Below the pieces are notes generated by a model, which saw nothing but the letters and a program-made list of their open reading frames with translations, was not told the origin of the DNA and ran no database searches. Positions 26,390 to 35,423 of a stretch of 64,000 nt of DNA are shown here, piece after piece; positions within the stretch are counted from its first letter, which is position 1, and every line of letters starts with the position of its first letter. A program made the position numbers and the translations under genes. Source of the DNA: Ancylothrix sp. D3o (GTDB lineage: Bacteria > Cyanobacteriota > Cyanobacteriia > Cyanobacteriales > Oscillatoriaceae); assembly GCF_025370775.1 (NCBI RefSeq), contig NZ_JAMXEX010000014.1, positions 62,001 to 126,000 of the forward strand, in the 5' to 3' direction.

Positions 26390-27415
26390 ATGGCGACTAC
26401 TCTCAAATTTGGCCGCCAAGCGAATATCCTCATCGTTGATGATATCCCCGACAATCTACGATTATTAGCCAAAATACTAGAGTCTCAAGGCTATATAGTT
26501 CGCAAATCACTGAACGGCAGAATGGCGCTCCAAGCGGTTGAACGGCAAGCTCCTGATATCATTTTACTTGATATCAATATGCCAGAAATGAATGGGTATG
26601 AAGTCTGCCAACTTTTAAAAGCATCGGCTGCGACTGCTGAGATTCCCGTAATTTTTATCAGTGCGCTGGATCAAGTTGACGAAAAGGTACGCGCTTTTGA
26701 AGTGGGGGCTGTAGACTATATCACAAAGCCTTTTCAAGAAAAAGAAGTGCTGATGCGTGTTCATACCCAATTAGTGATCCAACATCAACATCAGGAACTC
26801 CTCGAAAAAAATCAACGTTTAGAACAGGAAATACAGGAACGTCTGAGGGCTGAAGAAGAAGTTAGACAGCTATCTCTAACGGATGAATTAACGAAATTAT
26901 ATAACCGGCGCGGCTTTTTTTTGCTGGCAGAGCAACAATTGAAAATTGCTCGACGCACGCAAACTTCTGCCTGTCTTTTATTTGCTGACTTGGATGGTTT
27001 AAAGAATATAAACGATACTTTAGGTCACGAAATGGGAGACAGACTCATCGTTGATGCAGCCCAAATTTTAAAGCAAACTTTTCGTGATGCGGATATTGTG
27101 GCTCGACTGGGAGGAGATGAATTTGCTATATTTATGCCTGGTTGTTTGGCTGAGGCTGATGATTTTTATGTTCGACTCCAAGATAATATTGATCGCTTTA
27201 ATCAACAGCCTGATCGCTGCTATCTACTTTCTATCAGTATAGGCTTGCAATGGGGAGATATGAATAGTGAATGTTCGCTAGAACAATTGATAGCTCAGGC
27301 TGACAAACTTATGTACGAACATAAACGCACTAAACCCTATTTTAAGAGTTCTTTTGAGAAAAGTAATAGGGATTTGCCTGAAGCAGTATTTCCTCAGCGT
27401 TTTGAAAGTTATTGA
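26390..27415 (+). CDS. Response regulator-diguanylate cyclase (REC-GGDEF)
   Basis: A 341-residue protein: receiver (about 15-130) with phospho-acceptor D61 in LLDINMP, a linker coiled coil (about 130-165) and a GGDEF domain (about 170-330). The active site GGDEF is intact at 241-245, and an RxxD product-inhibition site lies 5 residues before it (R232-D235). It should therefore make cyclic di-GMP and be feedback inhibited. AGGAGAAG precedes the ATG. The neighbour upstream is the seven-PAS hybrid kinase in the same direction, a likely cognate partner. Confidence 0.92.
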   Translation: MATTLKFGRQANILIVDDIPDNLRLLAKILESQGYIVRKSLNGRMALQAVERQAPDIILLDINMPEMNGYEVCQLLKASAATAEIPVIFISALDQVDEKVRAFEVGAVDYITKPFQEKEVLMRVHTQLVIQHQHQELLEKNQRLEQEIQERLRAEEEVRQLSLTDELTKLYNRRGFFLLAEQQLKIARRTQTSACLLFADLDGLKNINDTLGHEMGDRLIVDAAQILKQTFRDADIVARLGGDEFAIFMPGCLAEADDFYVRLQDNIDRFNQQPDRCYLLSISIGLQWGDMNSECSLEQLIAQADKLMYEHKRTKPYFKSSFEKSNRDLPEAVFPQRFESY

Positions 27416-27467
27416 GTTTATTTAGGGTTCCGGCAATTATCGCGCCACAACACCGGCTCTTTTCCGA

Positions 27468-27878
27468 TTAGAGGGCGATTTGGGGCCAGCCGGTGAGGTA
27501 GGCGATGTGGGTTTCTAGGGCTTGTTGGAGGGTGTCGATGATGGTGCTGGGGTAGGGATAGCGTTTGAATTCAAATTTGAGGATGTTGCGGAGTTTGAAG
27601 GCGCCTGGCAAGTCTTGAGATTCGGCGATGGCTTGGAGAACGAGGTTTTGCCAGACCAGCAGTTTTCTGTAGCTAAAAAATGTCGAACAGCACCGGCCAT
27701 CTTTGCCTTTGTAGGAAACCCAGAGTTGATGGGCGAGTAAGCGGACTTGATAGATATTTTCAAGGCGCATGGCCATAAGGCGGGCGAGTTCGCGCTTGAT
27801 TTGGCCGATTTTGTTGGCGAGTTGGACGGTGGGTTTGAGGATTTTTCGGCTGATCAGGCTTTGGCGCTTGCGGGACAT
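27468..27878 (-). CDS. Conserved hypothetical protein (136 aa)
   Basis: I do not recognise a family. The protein is basic, Arg/Lys/Gln-rich in the first half and predicted mostly helical (KIGQIKRELARLMAMR, QNLVLQAIAES), with two adjacent Cys in the middle (GRCCSTFF). No signal peptide or membrane segment. GGGAG precedes the ATG on the minus strand. It is divergent from the XRE-type regulator at 28066 across a 187-base gap, which may hold both promoters. Confidence 0.55.
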   Translation of the reverse strand: MSRKRQSLISRKILKPTVQLANKIGQIKRELARLMAMRLENIYQVRLLAHQLWVSYKGKDGRCCSTFFSYRKLLVWQNLVLQAIAESQDLPGAFKLRNILKFEFKRYPYPSTIIDTLQQALETHIAYLTGWPQIAL

Positions 27879-28065
27879 AGGTGTGGCTCCCTGAATAACT
27901 TGTGAGTGGAGGTTTGGCTTGCTGGGGCTGTTCGCAATGATTTATAGTTCCATTTTAAACAATGTTTTGATTTATGTCAAGCATGAAAATGAAACTTGTA
28001 CACTGATAAGTAAACTGAAGAGTTTTTGTTAAGTTCTCTTGGCTAGAATGGGTGGCGCAAGCTAG

Positions 28066-28416
28066 ATGGTAACGGCACAAAGTAAAGAAAAACTGATGGA
28101 ACTGGTGAAAAAGGCACGGGGCGGTATGACTAAGCGTGCTTTTGGCCGGCTTTTGGGTGTAACGGATACGGCGGTTCGGTTGTGGGAAACGGGACAAACG
28201 TTTCCTGAAACTGAGCAGTTGAGTAAACTGGCTGCTAGAACCGGCTATTCGCTGGAGGAGTTGCTGAGTTATTTGGAGGGTAAGCCGGTGTCTTCGTCCA
28301 AGGAGTTGACGGAGATTTTGGAGCAAATTCGCTATATGCCGCTGTCGGATGTAGCGGAAATTGGCAAGGCGGTGGCTGAGAGGTTTGCAGATGTGGCACA
28401 GATAACACGGCATTAA
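28066..28416 (+). CDS. XRE-type helix-turn-helix regulator
   Basis: A 116-residue small DNA-binding protein. Residues about 15-62 form a Cro/CI-type HTH (MTKRAFGRLLGVTDTAVRLW, then ETGQTFP), followed by SLEELLSYL and a helical C terminus that may dimerise. It overlaps tail to tail by three bases with the kinase on the other strand (28413), so the two stop codons share TTA(A). Divergent from the unknown at 27468, which it might regulate; this is inference only. Confidence 0.8.
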   Translation: MVTAQSKEKLMELVKKARGGMTKRAFGRLLGVTDTAVRLWETGQTFPETEQLSKLAARTGYSLEELLSYLEGKPVSSSKELTEILEQIRYMPLSDVAEIGKAVAERFADVAQITRH

Positions 28417-29609
28417 GAGAGTGAGACTTCTGTGGGCAGGGTAATGGTGAAGGTGGAACCGATACCCGGTTGGGAGGTGAGGGAAATTTGACCTTGGAGG
28501 AGTTTGACGAGGCGGCGGACAATGGCGAGTCCCAGGCCGGTGCTGTTGGGAAGGTAGGAGTTATCGGCGGAGACGACTCGGAAGTAGGGCTCAAAGATGT
28601 GTTTTTGGTCTTCTGGGGTGATTCCTTTGCCGGTGTCGCTGATGGTGATTGACCATTGGTTGTCTGGGAGAGACTCGCAGATGACTTTGATGGTGCCGGT
28701 TTCTGTGTAGCGGATGGCGTTACTGAGGAGGTTGGTGAGGATTTGCTGTAGGCGTAGGCTGTCGGTGATGACTTGTTCTGGGCAATTCTGGCATTCTAGG
28801 GTGAGTTTTAAGAGTTTTGCGCTGGCTAAGGATTCGACCATTTCTAGGGTTTGGTTGATTAAGGTCTGGGGGTTGATTTCGGTGGGGTGAAGCTGCATTT
28901 GACCGGCTTCATAGCGGGAGATTTCGAGGGAGTCGTTGATCAGGCGGAGCAGTTGCCGGCCATTTCGCTGGACTTTTTCGATGTGTTCGAGGTTGGGGAC
29001 GTTATTTTCTACGTTGGGGTTTTGTTTCATTTGCCGCAGAAATAGGTCGGAGTAGCCGATGATTGAGGTGAGGGGGGTTTTGAGTTCGTGGGCGAGGTGG
29101 GCGAGGTTGTCTTTGGATGCGCGTACTAGGCGGGTTAGTTCTTGGTTGGTGAGGCGCATTTGGCTTTGGAGTTGCTCGAATTCTTTGAGTCTTTCTTGGG
29201 TATAGGTTTGAAAACAGCGGGCGATGATTTCGTCTATGGCGGTGTCTATTAAGCGCATGGCGCGAATGACTTCTACTGTGGTTCCTTGTTCTAAGTCTTC
29301 TTCTAATACTGAAAATATTACGCAACGGATTAGCCGGTATTCTCTGGCTATTTCTTCGGCGTCGTAGCCTTGTTTGGCGCGGAGTTTTCCGTGTTCTAAT
29401 GATTTTTCGACTAGGGTTTTTATGTCGCTGTCTTCTGATTCAGAAAGAATGGTGGCGATGGCTTGTAGAAGGATGGGGAGGCTGTCTCGGATGCCTTTAT
29501 AGGTGAGTTCTTTTGCTGTTTCGATTTTTTCGTCCTGCCGGACTGCTTCTACCCATTGCTCGATGATTATTTCTATTTTGTTAAGGAGTGCGAGGCTAAA
29601 ATCTTTCAT
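28413..29609 (-). CDS. Soluble histidine kinase with RsbRD-type N-terminal domain
   Basis: A 398-residue kinase without membrane segments. The first 150 residues resemble the RsbRD N-terminal helical sensor (IEQWVEAVRQDE, GYDAEEIAREYRLIR), a globin-like fold in stress regulators. HisKA carries the phospho-acceptor His (about residue 175) in LAHELKTPL. HATPase motifs are NLLSNAIRYT, DTGKGI and STGLGLAI. No receiver is fused and no cognate regulator is adjacent. The protein ends on the stop of the XRE gene coming from the other side. Confidence 0.9.
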   Translation of the reverse strand: MKDFSLALLNKIEIIIEQWVEAVRQDEKIETAKELTYKGIRDSLPILLQAIATILSESEDSDIKTLVEKSLEHGKLRAKQGYDAEEIAREYRLIRCVIFSVLEEDLEQGTTVEVIRAMRLIDTAIDEIIARCFQTYTQERLKEFEQLQSQMRLTNQELTRLVRASKDNLAHLAHELKTPLTSIIGYSDLFLRQMKQNPNVENNVPNLEHIEKVQRNGRQLLRLINDSLEISRYEAGQMQLHPTEINPQTLINQTLEMVESLASAKLLKLTLECQNCPEQVITDSLRLQQILTNLLSNAIRYTETGTIKVICESLPDNQWSITISDTGKGITPEDQKHIFEPYFRVVSADNSYLPNSTGLGLAIVRRLVKLLQGQISLTSQPGIGSTFTITLPTEVSLS

Positions 29610-30161
29610 GGGTATCGGCTGTTTTTTTGTCTGTGCGGAAGTCGCTATTTATAGATTAGGTGATTTGGTGGCTTGTTTTATGGGTATCTGGGTCTAGGAT
29701 TGTTTGGTTGATAATTTGATGGGCTTGCCTGGTGTGGGGGCGGGGGGCAATTTCAAATGCTTTGTTAATAAATTAGGTGAAGGGTAAAGAGGGAATTCTG
29801 CGAAGTATGCTGAGTGATTGAATGGTTTGTTAAAAAACATCTTTATAAGGCGGTTTTTGTCGGTGCCGGATAATTTTTTAATTTTGGACAAAATGGGCTA
29901 GATTAAGATGAATTTTTTATTTTTAAAGCCTTATTGAATGATAACATTTTTTGGGGAGGCCGGCAGCAATTTTCAGGCAATTTAGAGGGGGTAAACTTCA
30001 AAGTGGGGTGAGGGGATTGTTTTGTTGGTGGCGAGTGGAGTTGGGCTGTTGGAGAGGTTAAAGTGTATAATGAGTTTTGATAAACTGAGTTTCTCGGTTT
30101 TTGGTTCAGAGTTTTTGGTTAGTTTTTCACCTATTTACAATCACGGAAAGGAAAGTTAACA
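29610..30161. other. 552-base intergenic region before the ABC-2 permease
   Basis: No credible gene. The + strand is strongly G/T-rich, with a GGGGAGGCCGGC tract near 29954. A good ribosome site (GGAAAGGAAAG, 30145-30155) precedes ATG 30162. Short minus frames here lack a ribosome site and any recognisable fold. Confidence 0.5.
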
Positions 30162-30944
30162 ATGTTTAGATATTTAAATGTTTTAAAGTTTTTTTGGGGT
30201 GCTGCTATTGCGGCGGAGTTGGAGTATCGGATTAATTTTTTGATTTCGAGTTTGACGAGTTTGGGGAATTTGGCGGGGAGTATTTTTGCTTTGTTTTTGT
30301 TTTACCGCACTGGTTATACTTTTGCTGGTTGGAAGTGGGAGGAGGCGCTTGTGGTGTTGGGTATTTTTACGATTTTGCAAGGGTTTTCGAGTACGTTTTT
30401 GGTGCCAAATTTGAATAAGATTGTGGATCATGTGCAGCAGGGAACTCTGGATTTTGTTTTGTTAAAACCGATTAATTCTCAGTTTTGGTTGTCTACGCGG
30501 ACAATTTCGCCTTGGGGCTTGCCGGATCTTATTTTTGGGGTGATTGTGTTATGGTATGCTGGCTCAAAGTTAAATTTGCAAGCAAGTAATTATTTGCTGG
30601 GTGTGATTCCTTTGGGGTTTGGTTTGGTGAGTCTTTATAGTTTGTGGTTTGTGTTGGGGGCGACGAGTATTTGGTTTGTGAAAATTTATAATGTGACGGA
30701 GGTTTTGCGGGGTTTGTTGGAGGCGGGGAGGTATCCAATGGCGGCTTATCCTGCGGGGTATCGTGTGTTTTTTACGTTTGTGGTGCCGGTGGCTTTTTTA
30801 ACGACTGTGCCGGCGGAGGCGTTGTTAGGAAGGGGTGAGGTTGGTTGGATTGCTGGGGCGGGGTTTTTGGCGCTGTTTTTGTTGGTTTTTTCGATGGGTT
30901 TTTGGCGCTTTGCTTTGCGTTTTTATACGAGTGCTTCAAGTTAG
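30162..30944 (+). CDS. ABC-2 type transporter permease (DUF990 family)
   Basis: A 260-residue integral membrane protein with about six hydrophobic segments (near 25-50, 60-80, 115-132, 142-170, 200-220 and 232-252). It carries the N-L-N-K-I-V-D-H-V-Q-Q-G-T-L-D-F-V-L-L-K-P segment typical of the ABC2_membrane_6 (DUF990) permeases. These act with a separate ATPase and often a second permease, neither of which is nearby, so the partner genes must lie elsewhere. Substrate unknown. Confidence 0.85.
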   Translation: MFRYLNVLKFFWGAAIAAELEYRINFLISSLTSLGNLAGSIFALFLFYRTGYTFAGWKWEEALVVLGIFTILQGFSSTFLVPNLNKIVDHVQQGTLDFVLLKPINSQFWLSTRTISPWGLPDLIFGVIVLWYAGSKLNLQASNYLLGVIPLGFGLVSLYSLWFVLGATSIWFVKIYNVTEVLRGLLEAGRYPMAAYPAGYRVFFTFVVPVAFLTTVPAEALLGRGEVGWIAGAGFLALFLLVFSMGFWRFALRFYTSASS

Positions 30945-31083
30945 GGAGGGGTTGGGAGAAAGAATGCCGGTTTGTTAAATATTTATTGGCAAATTTATTT
31001 GGCAGATTTCTACCAAAGGTGAGAGTTTGGAGGTAATGTTTCAGGATATAACAAGAAAAGCTAATGAGAGTAGGAAGGTAGGA

Positions 31084-31953
31084 ATGGAAAGTAAACATTT
31101 GGGAAACACCGGCATCTTGATCAGTGCTATTGGTTTAGGAGGAATGCCGTTATCTTTAACCGGCCGGCCTCCTGAAAATGATGCGATTTCTGTTATTCAG
31201 CGGGCTTTAGATTTGGGTGTGACTTTTATTGATTCGGCTGATGCTTATTGCTTAGATGAAAGCGACAAACACCACAATGAAAAACTTATTGCTAAAGCAA
31301 TTCAGGAATATTCGGGGAATAAAAATAATGTGGTTGTAGCAACAAAAGGGGGTTTAATGCGCCCCAATGGTAGCTGGGCGCGCAATGGCAATCCGAAGCA
31401 TTTAAGGGAGACTATTCGGGGGAGTTTTGAGGCTTTGGGTGGGGAAAAGGCGATTGATGTTTGGCAATATCATGCGCCTGATCCTGACTATTCGATTGAG
31501 GAATCGCTGGCGCCGGTGAAGGAGGCGGTAAAGTCGGGATTAATTCGGTTTGTTGGGGTGTCTAATTTTTCGGTTGAGCAGATAAAACGGGCTCGGAATG
31601 TGGTTGAGGTTGTGTCTGTGCAAAATCAATATAATCCCTGGTACCGGCAACCAGAATTTGATGGGGTTCTCGAATATTGTGAACGGGAAACGCTGACGTT
31701 TTTGCCTTGGAGTCCTTTGGGGGGAAGTCGCCGGGTTAAAAGTTTAAAAGAGTTTACGGTGATTGCTAATTTGGCGCAAGAAAAAGAAGTTTCTGTTTAT
31801 TGTATTGTGCTGGCTTGGTTGCGGGCAAAATCTTCTTGTATTGTGCCGATTCCTGGGGCAACTAAGGTATCTAGTATTGAGGATTCTGTGCAGGCTGTGA
31901 AGGTGAAGTTGACGGCGGAAGAGATGGGGCAAATTGATAAAGCGACGGCGTAA
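31084..31953 (+). CDS. Aldo/keto reductase
   Basis: A 289-residue NADP-dependent oxidoreductase with a TIM-barrel fold. ATG 31084 is preferred over TTG 31027 and ATG 31036: AGGAAGG lies 5 bases upstream and the protein then opens with the family start M-x-x-K-H-L-G-N-T-G. The catalytic tetrad appears as D-A-Y (DSADAY), Lys in ATKGG and His in WQYHAPDP. The cofactor end SNFS and IPGA(T)K are present. Substrate not predictable. It is followed by a strong hairpin at 31972. Confidence 0.88.
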   Translation: MESKHLGNTGILISAIGLGGMPLSLTGRPPENDAISVIQRALDLGVTFIDSADAYCLDESDKHHNEKLIAKAIQEYSGNKNNVVVATKGGLMRPNGSWARNGNPKHLRETIRGSFEALGGEKAIDVWQYHAPDPDYSIEESLAPVKEAVKSGLIRFVGVSNFSVEQIKRARNVVEVVSVQNQYNPWYRQPEFDGVLEYCERETLTFLPWSPLGGSRRVKSLKEFTVIANLAQEKEVSVYCIVLAWLRAKSSCIVPIPGATKVSSIEDSVQAVKVKLTAEEMGQIDKATA

Positions 31954-31971
31954 ATTTAAGGTTTAAAAGAA

Positions 31972-31995
31972 AGCCACCGATTTCAAACGGTGGCT
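31972..31995. terminator. Bidirectional hairpin terminator between convergent genes
   Basis: AGCCACCG and CGGTGGCT form an 8-bp stem with an 8-base loop. On the minus strand it is followed by TTCTTTT, so it best ends the DUF2993 gene; it also closes the reductase gene on +. Confidence 0.7.
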
Positions 31996-32058
31996 ACAAG
32001 AATAAAGTGCCTTTCGAGGAATAAGTAAGTGAATAGGAAATTAGAAGTTAGCTAGAGA

Positions 32059-32802
32059 TCAGCCGGTGGGGATTTTTTGGACATGGGCTTGGGCTTGCAA
32101 ATTCAAGTTATCGCTGTTGACATCAAGCCGGTTTAACCGTAAAGACATCCCATCCAATTCAAAGTTTTTAAAGTCGAGAATTTCGGCGGTTTTCTCTAAC
32201 AAAGCTTTGGTTAATTCGGGGTACAATTCTTTGTTGTCTGGATATTCAACATTTTCTAAAACCAAGCCGCTGCCATTTGTAAGGACGCGGGGAACGGCGG
32301 TAAATTCAATTTGTTGGGTTTCCTTTGTTTCGCGTACTTTTACGGCTGCACTCAATGCAATTTTTCCATTCCCCGGAAGCTGAAAGTTAACGCTTTCTAC
32401 ATCTACTGTCACCGGCTTTCCTTCGACATTCACCTGCAAGTTTTGCAGCATTTGGGCGATATACTCGGAATTAAAAGCGCCGTTAATATCGTTTTCTGTT
32501 AAAACAACGTTCGCGTTTCCTTGGGTGGGTTTGGTGAGTTCAATTTGTCCAAAAGCTGCTTGCATGGGATTAATTGCAACGTTGTTAACTTGCATTTCCA
32601 ATTTTTCCATTCTCAAGCTTTCTTGCATGACTAATCCTTCGCCTTCTATGACGACAGAATCTATTTCTCCTGCCATCATTTTGAAGGCATCAGCTTTGAC
32701 TTTTACCTGCAATTCTTCGACTTTATCGAGTTGACTGGCTATACCAATTTCTGCTGCTTTGCTTAATGCTTGTTCGTGCAGTCCGCTTGCTTCTTGGGTC
32801 AC
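32059..32802 (-). CDS. DUF2993 (LmeA-like) lipid-binding protein
   Basis: A 247-residue protein of the DUF2993 family found throughout cyanobacteria and actinobacteria; the mycobacterial member LmeA binds phospholipids in the envelope. Seen here: alternating beta-rich segments, V-V-L-T-E-N-D-I-N-G-A-F-N-S around residue 105, and N-L-N-L-Q-A-Q-A near the end. No clear signal peptide. It is convergent with the aldo/keto reductase and divergent from the GH31 gene. Function in cyanobacteria unknown. Confidence 0.75.
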   Translation of the reverse strand: MTQEASGLHEQALSKAAEIGIASQLDKVEELQVKVKADAFKMMAGEIDSVVIEGEGLVMQESLRMEKLEMQVNNVAINPMQAAFGQIELTKPTQGNANVVLTENDINGAFNSEYIAQMLQNLQVNVEGKPVTVDVESVNFQLPGNGKIALSAAVKVRETKETQQIEFTAVPRVLTNGSGLVLENVEYPDNKELYPELTKALLEKTAEILDFKNFELDGMSLRLNRLDVNSDNLNLQAQAHVQKIPTG

Positions 32803-32977
32803 GTTTTGCTCTCCGATTTCTCTTTACAAAAGTTAACTTTAGGTCATCGGCCCATAACATTTGCTCTGTCTTGAGGGAGAAAACCGGCTGAAACACTCTC
32901 TATCTGGGGGGGAATTAAAATTTCTAAATTCAAGCTACAAAATGAATAGGTTTTATTTTGAGATTTTTTGAGATTTT

Positions 32978-35308
32978 ATGCCCCAATACTTCGGTAAACT
33001 TCCTACAACCGCTCAACCTTGGTCAACTATTGAGCCGGTAGAATCTGTGCAAAAGGATGAGCGTTCCGTACAATTTAAGTGTGGGGAAGCGCATCTAATT
33101 CTCAGTATCCTGGCGCCCAATCTTATCCGCGTCAAAATGTCTCCTAATGGCGATTTTTTACCGCGCCGATCTTGGGCTGTGGCTAAAGATGATAGTGAGT
33201 GGCCGGTTGTTTCATTTCAACACAACCAAAGCGGGAATAACACCGAAATTGAGACAGAACAACTTAAAATTTCTGTAACAAAAGATAGCCAAATTTCGTT
33301 TTTTGATAAACAAGGAAATGCCTTTGCTTGTGATGCAAACCCAAGTGCCGGTTGGCGGATGGGAATGACAGCAAGTTGGAAAAAAATTGCCGCAGACGAA
33401 CATTTTTATGGTTTTGGAGAACGCACCGGCTTTTTAGATAAACTCAGCCAAGTTAAAACTAATTGGACAACAGATGCGCTTGATTTTGGTTCGCTTACTG
33501 ATGAAATGTACCAAGCGATTCCTTTTTTTATTGCCTTACGTCCGGGTTTAGCCTATGGTGTTTTCTTTAATACAACTTTTTGGAGTTGCTTTGATATTGG
33601 TGCCGAAGAACCGGCAATTTTAAAAATGGAAACTCGCGCCCCGGAACTGGATTATTATATCATTTACGGCCCGGAACCCTCCCAAATTTTACAAACCTAT
33701 TGCGAGTTAACCGGCAAAATGCCTCTGCCTCCAAAATGGGCTTTAGGTTATCATCAATGCCGGTGGAGTTATGAATCCGAAATTGTTGTCCAAAACCTTA
33801 CAAAAGAATTTCGTCAACGTCAAATTCCCTGCGATGTGATTCATTTAGATATCGATTATATGCGGGGATATCGAGTTTTTACTTGGAGTCCGAAACGCTT
33901 TCCTAATTATCAAAATTTACTCAGCAATTTAGCTGAAAACGGCTTTAAAGCTGTGACGATTATTGACCCTGGCGTAAAATACGAACCAGAGGCAGATTAT
34001 GCCGTTTTTGATGAAGGTCTGCAAAACGATTATTTTGTCCGAAAAGCCGACGGACAGTTATTTCATGGTTATGTCTGGCCGGATAAAGCGGTGTTTCCTG
34101 ATTTTATGCGCTCTGATGTGCGAAAATGGTGGGGAGATTGGCATAAAACCCTTACAGATGTTGGAGTTAGCGGCATTTGGTGCGATATGAATGAGCCGGC
34201 ATTAGATGACCGGCCTTTTGGCGATCCGGGTAATAAAATTTGGTTTCCTTTTGATGCACCGCAAGGCGATGATAATGACCGCACAAACCATGCAGAAACG
34301 CATAATTTATACGGTTTAATGATGGCAAAATCGACATCTGAAGGCTTAGAAAAGCATCGCCATGAGCGCTCTTTTGTTTTAACTCGTTCGGGTTATGCCG
34401 GTGTGCAAAAATGGTCATCTGTTTGGATGGGTGACAATCATTCTTTGTGGGATCATTTGGAAATGTCGCTGCCCATGTTATGCAATATGGGACTTTCTGG
34501 TGTGGCATTTGTAGGCTGTGATATTGGAGGTTTTGCCGGCAATGCTACTGCGGAATTATTTGCGCGTTGGATGCAAGTTGGAATGCTTTACCCCCTCATG
34601 CGTGCCCATTCTGCCTTTAGTACCGCACGTCACGAACCTTGGGTTTTTGGTGAAGAAGTCGAGAAAATTTGCCGCGAATATATCCAATTGCGGTATCAAC
34701 TTTTGCCTTATATTTACACAGCGTTTTGGGAAGCCGCAACCACCGGCGCACCAATTTTGCGACCGCTTCTTTATCATTATCCCAATGATTTGCAAACCTA
34801 TCATCTCTATGATCAAGTATTCCTTGGTTCGGCAATAATGGCAGCCCCAATTTATCGTCCGGGGGTGGAATATCGCAGTGTTTATTTACCAGAAGGTGTC
34901 TGGTTTGATTGGTGGACAGGTGAACGTTATCAAGGTTCGCAGCACATTTTAGCACACGCACCCCTCGAAAAAATGCCACTTTATGTCCGGGCCGGTGCTG
35001 TTATTCCCATGATGCCGGTTATGCAATACGTTGATCAGCGTCCGGTTGATGAATTGACTGTAAAAATATACCCCGGAGAAGGCGAATTTACTTTCTATGA
35101 AGATGATGGAAAAAGCTTTGAATACAAAACCGGCAATTTTGCCACCACAACTTACAAAGTCTTTTCTGAAAATGAAAAAATCCTTGTTGAAATAGGTGCA
35201 AAACAAGGTAATTATACTCCCCCAGCGCGTCAACTTATTGTGCAAGTTATTGGAGTAGGGGAAGAGCGTTTTACAGATGATGGAAACGCCCGAACGCTAA
35301 CGTTTTAA
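32978..35308 (+). CDS. Glycoside hydrolase family 31 alpha-glucosidase
   Basis: A 776-residue GH31 enzyme, most likely an alpha-glucosidase releasing glucose from alpha-glucans or maltooligosaccharides. The nucleophile is D403 in WCDMNEPA; the acid/base is D486 in WMGDNHSLWDH. The N-terminal beta-sandwich (1-250) with YGFGER, the TIM barrel (WALGYHQCRWSY, DIDYM), and the C-terminal sheets (YEDDGKSFEY) are all present at normal length. No signal peptide, so it is probably cytosolic and part of glycogen or maltooligosaccharide turnover with the GH57 gene 115 bases downstream. Confidence 0.92.
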   Translation: MPQYFGKLPTTAQPWSTIEPVESVQKDERSVQFKCGEAHLILSILAPNLIRVKMSPNGDFLPRRSWAVAKDDSEWPVVSFQHNQSGNNTEIETEQLKISVTKDSQISFFDKQGNAFACDANPSAGWRMGMTASWKKIAADEHFYGFGERTGFLDKLSQVKTNWTTDALDFGSLTDEMYQAIPFFIALRPGLAYGVFFNTTFWSCFDIGAEEPAILKMETRAPELDYYIIYGPEPSQILQTYCELTGKMPLPPKWALGYHQCRWSYESEIVVQNLTKEFRQRQIPCDVIHLDIDYMRGYRVFTWSPKRFPNYQNLLSNLAENGFKAVTIIDPGVKYEPEADYAVFDEGLQNDYFVRKADGQLFHGYVWPDKAVFPDFMRSDVRKWWGDWHKTLTDVGVSGIWCDMNEPALDDRPFGDPGNKIWFPFDAPQGDDNDRTNHAETHNLYGLMMAKSTSEGLEKHRHERSFVLTRSGYAGVQKWSSVWMGDNHSLWDHLEMSLPMLCNMGLSGVAFVGCDIGGFAGNATAELFARWMQVGMLYPLMRAHSAFSTARHEPWVFGEEVEKICREYIQLRYQLLPYIYTAFWEAATTGAPILRPLLYHYPNDLQTYHLYDQVFLGSAIMAAPIYRPGVEYRSVYLPEGVWFDWWTGERYQGSQHILAHAPLEKMPLYVRAGAVIPMMPVMQYVDQRPVDELTVKIYPGEGEFTFYEDDGKSFEYKTGNFATTTYKVFSENEKILVEIGAKQGNYTPPARQLIVQVIGVGEERFTDDGNARTLTF

Positions 35309-35340
35309 GCCTTACCCCGACTCAAAACTTAAAAAGAAAT

Positions 35341-35422
35341 TAAAAACCGCAGATGAACGCAGATTAACGCAGATAATATAATTAATTCATCCGCGTTAAT
35401 CCGCGTTTATCTGCGGTTAAAA
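35341..35422. repeat. Palindromic interspersed repeat (full element) abutting the GH57 start
   Basis: The left arm 35341-35374 (reading AACCGCAGATGAACGCAGAT) and right arm 35389-35422 (ending TTTATCTGCGGTTAA) are inverted copies around an AT core. The right arm touches the GH57 ATG at 35424, so the repeat forms the gene's 5' leader and can fold into a long hairpin. Half copies lie at 241-280 and 37475-37514. Confidence 0.8.
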
Positions 35423-35423
35423 A

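Noticed and set aside
29694-29891. Minus-strand frame of 65 codons between the RsbRD-type kinase and the ABC-2 permease
   Set aside because: No ribosome site, no recognisable fold, and it lies in skewed AT/GT-rich intergenic DNA.
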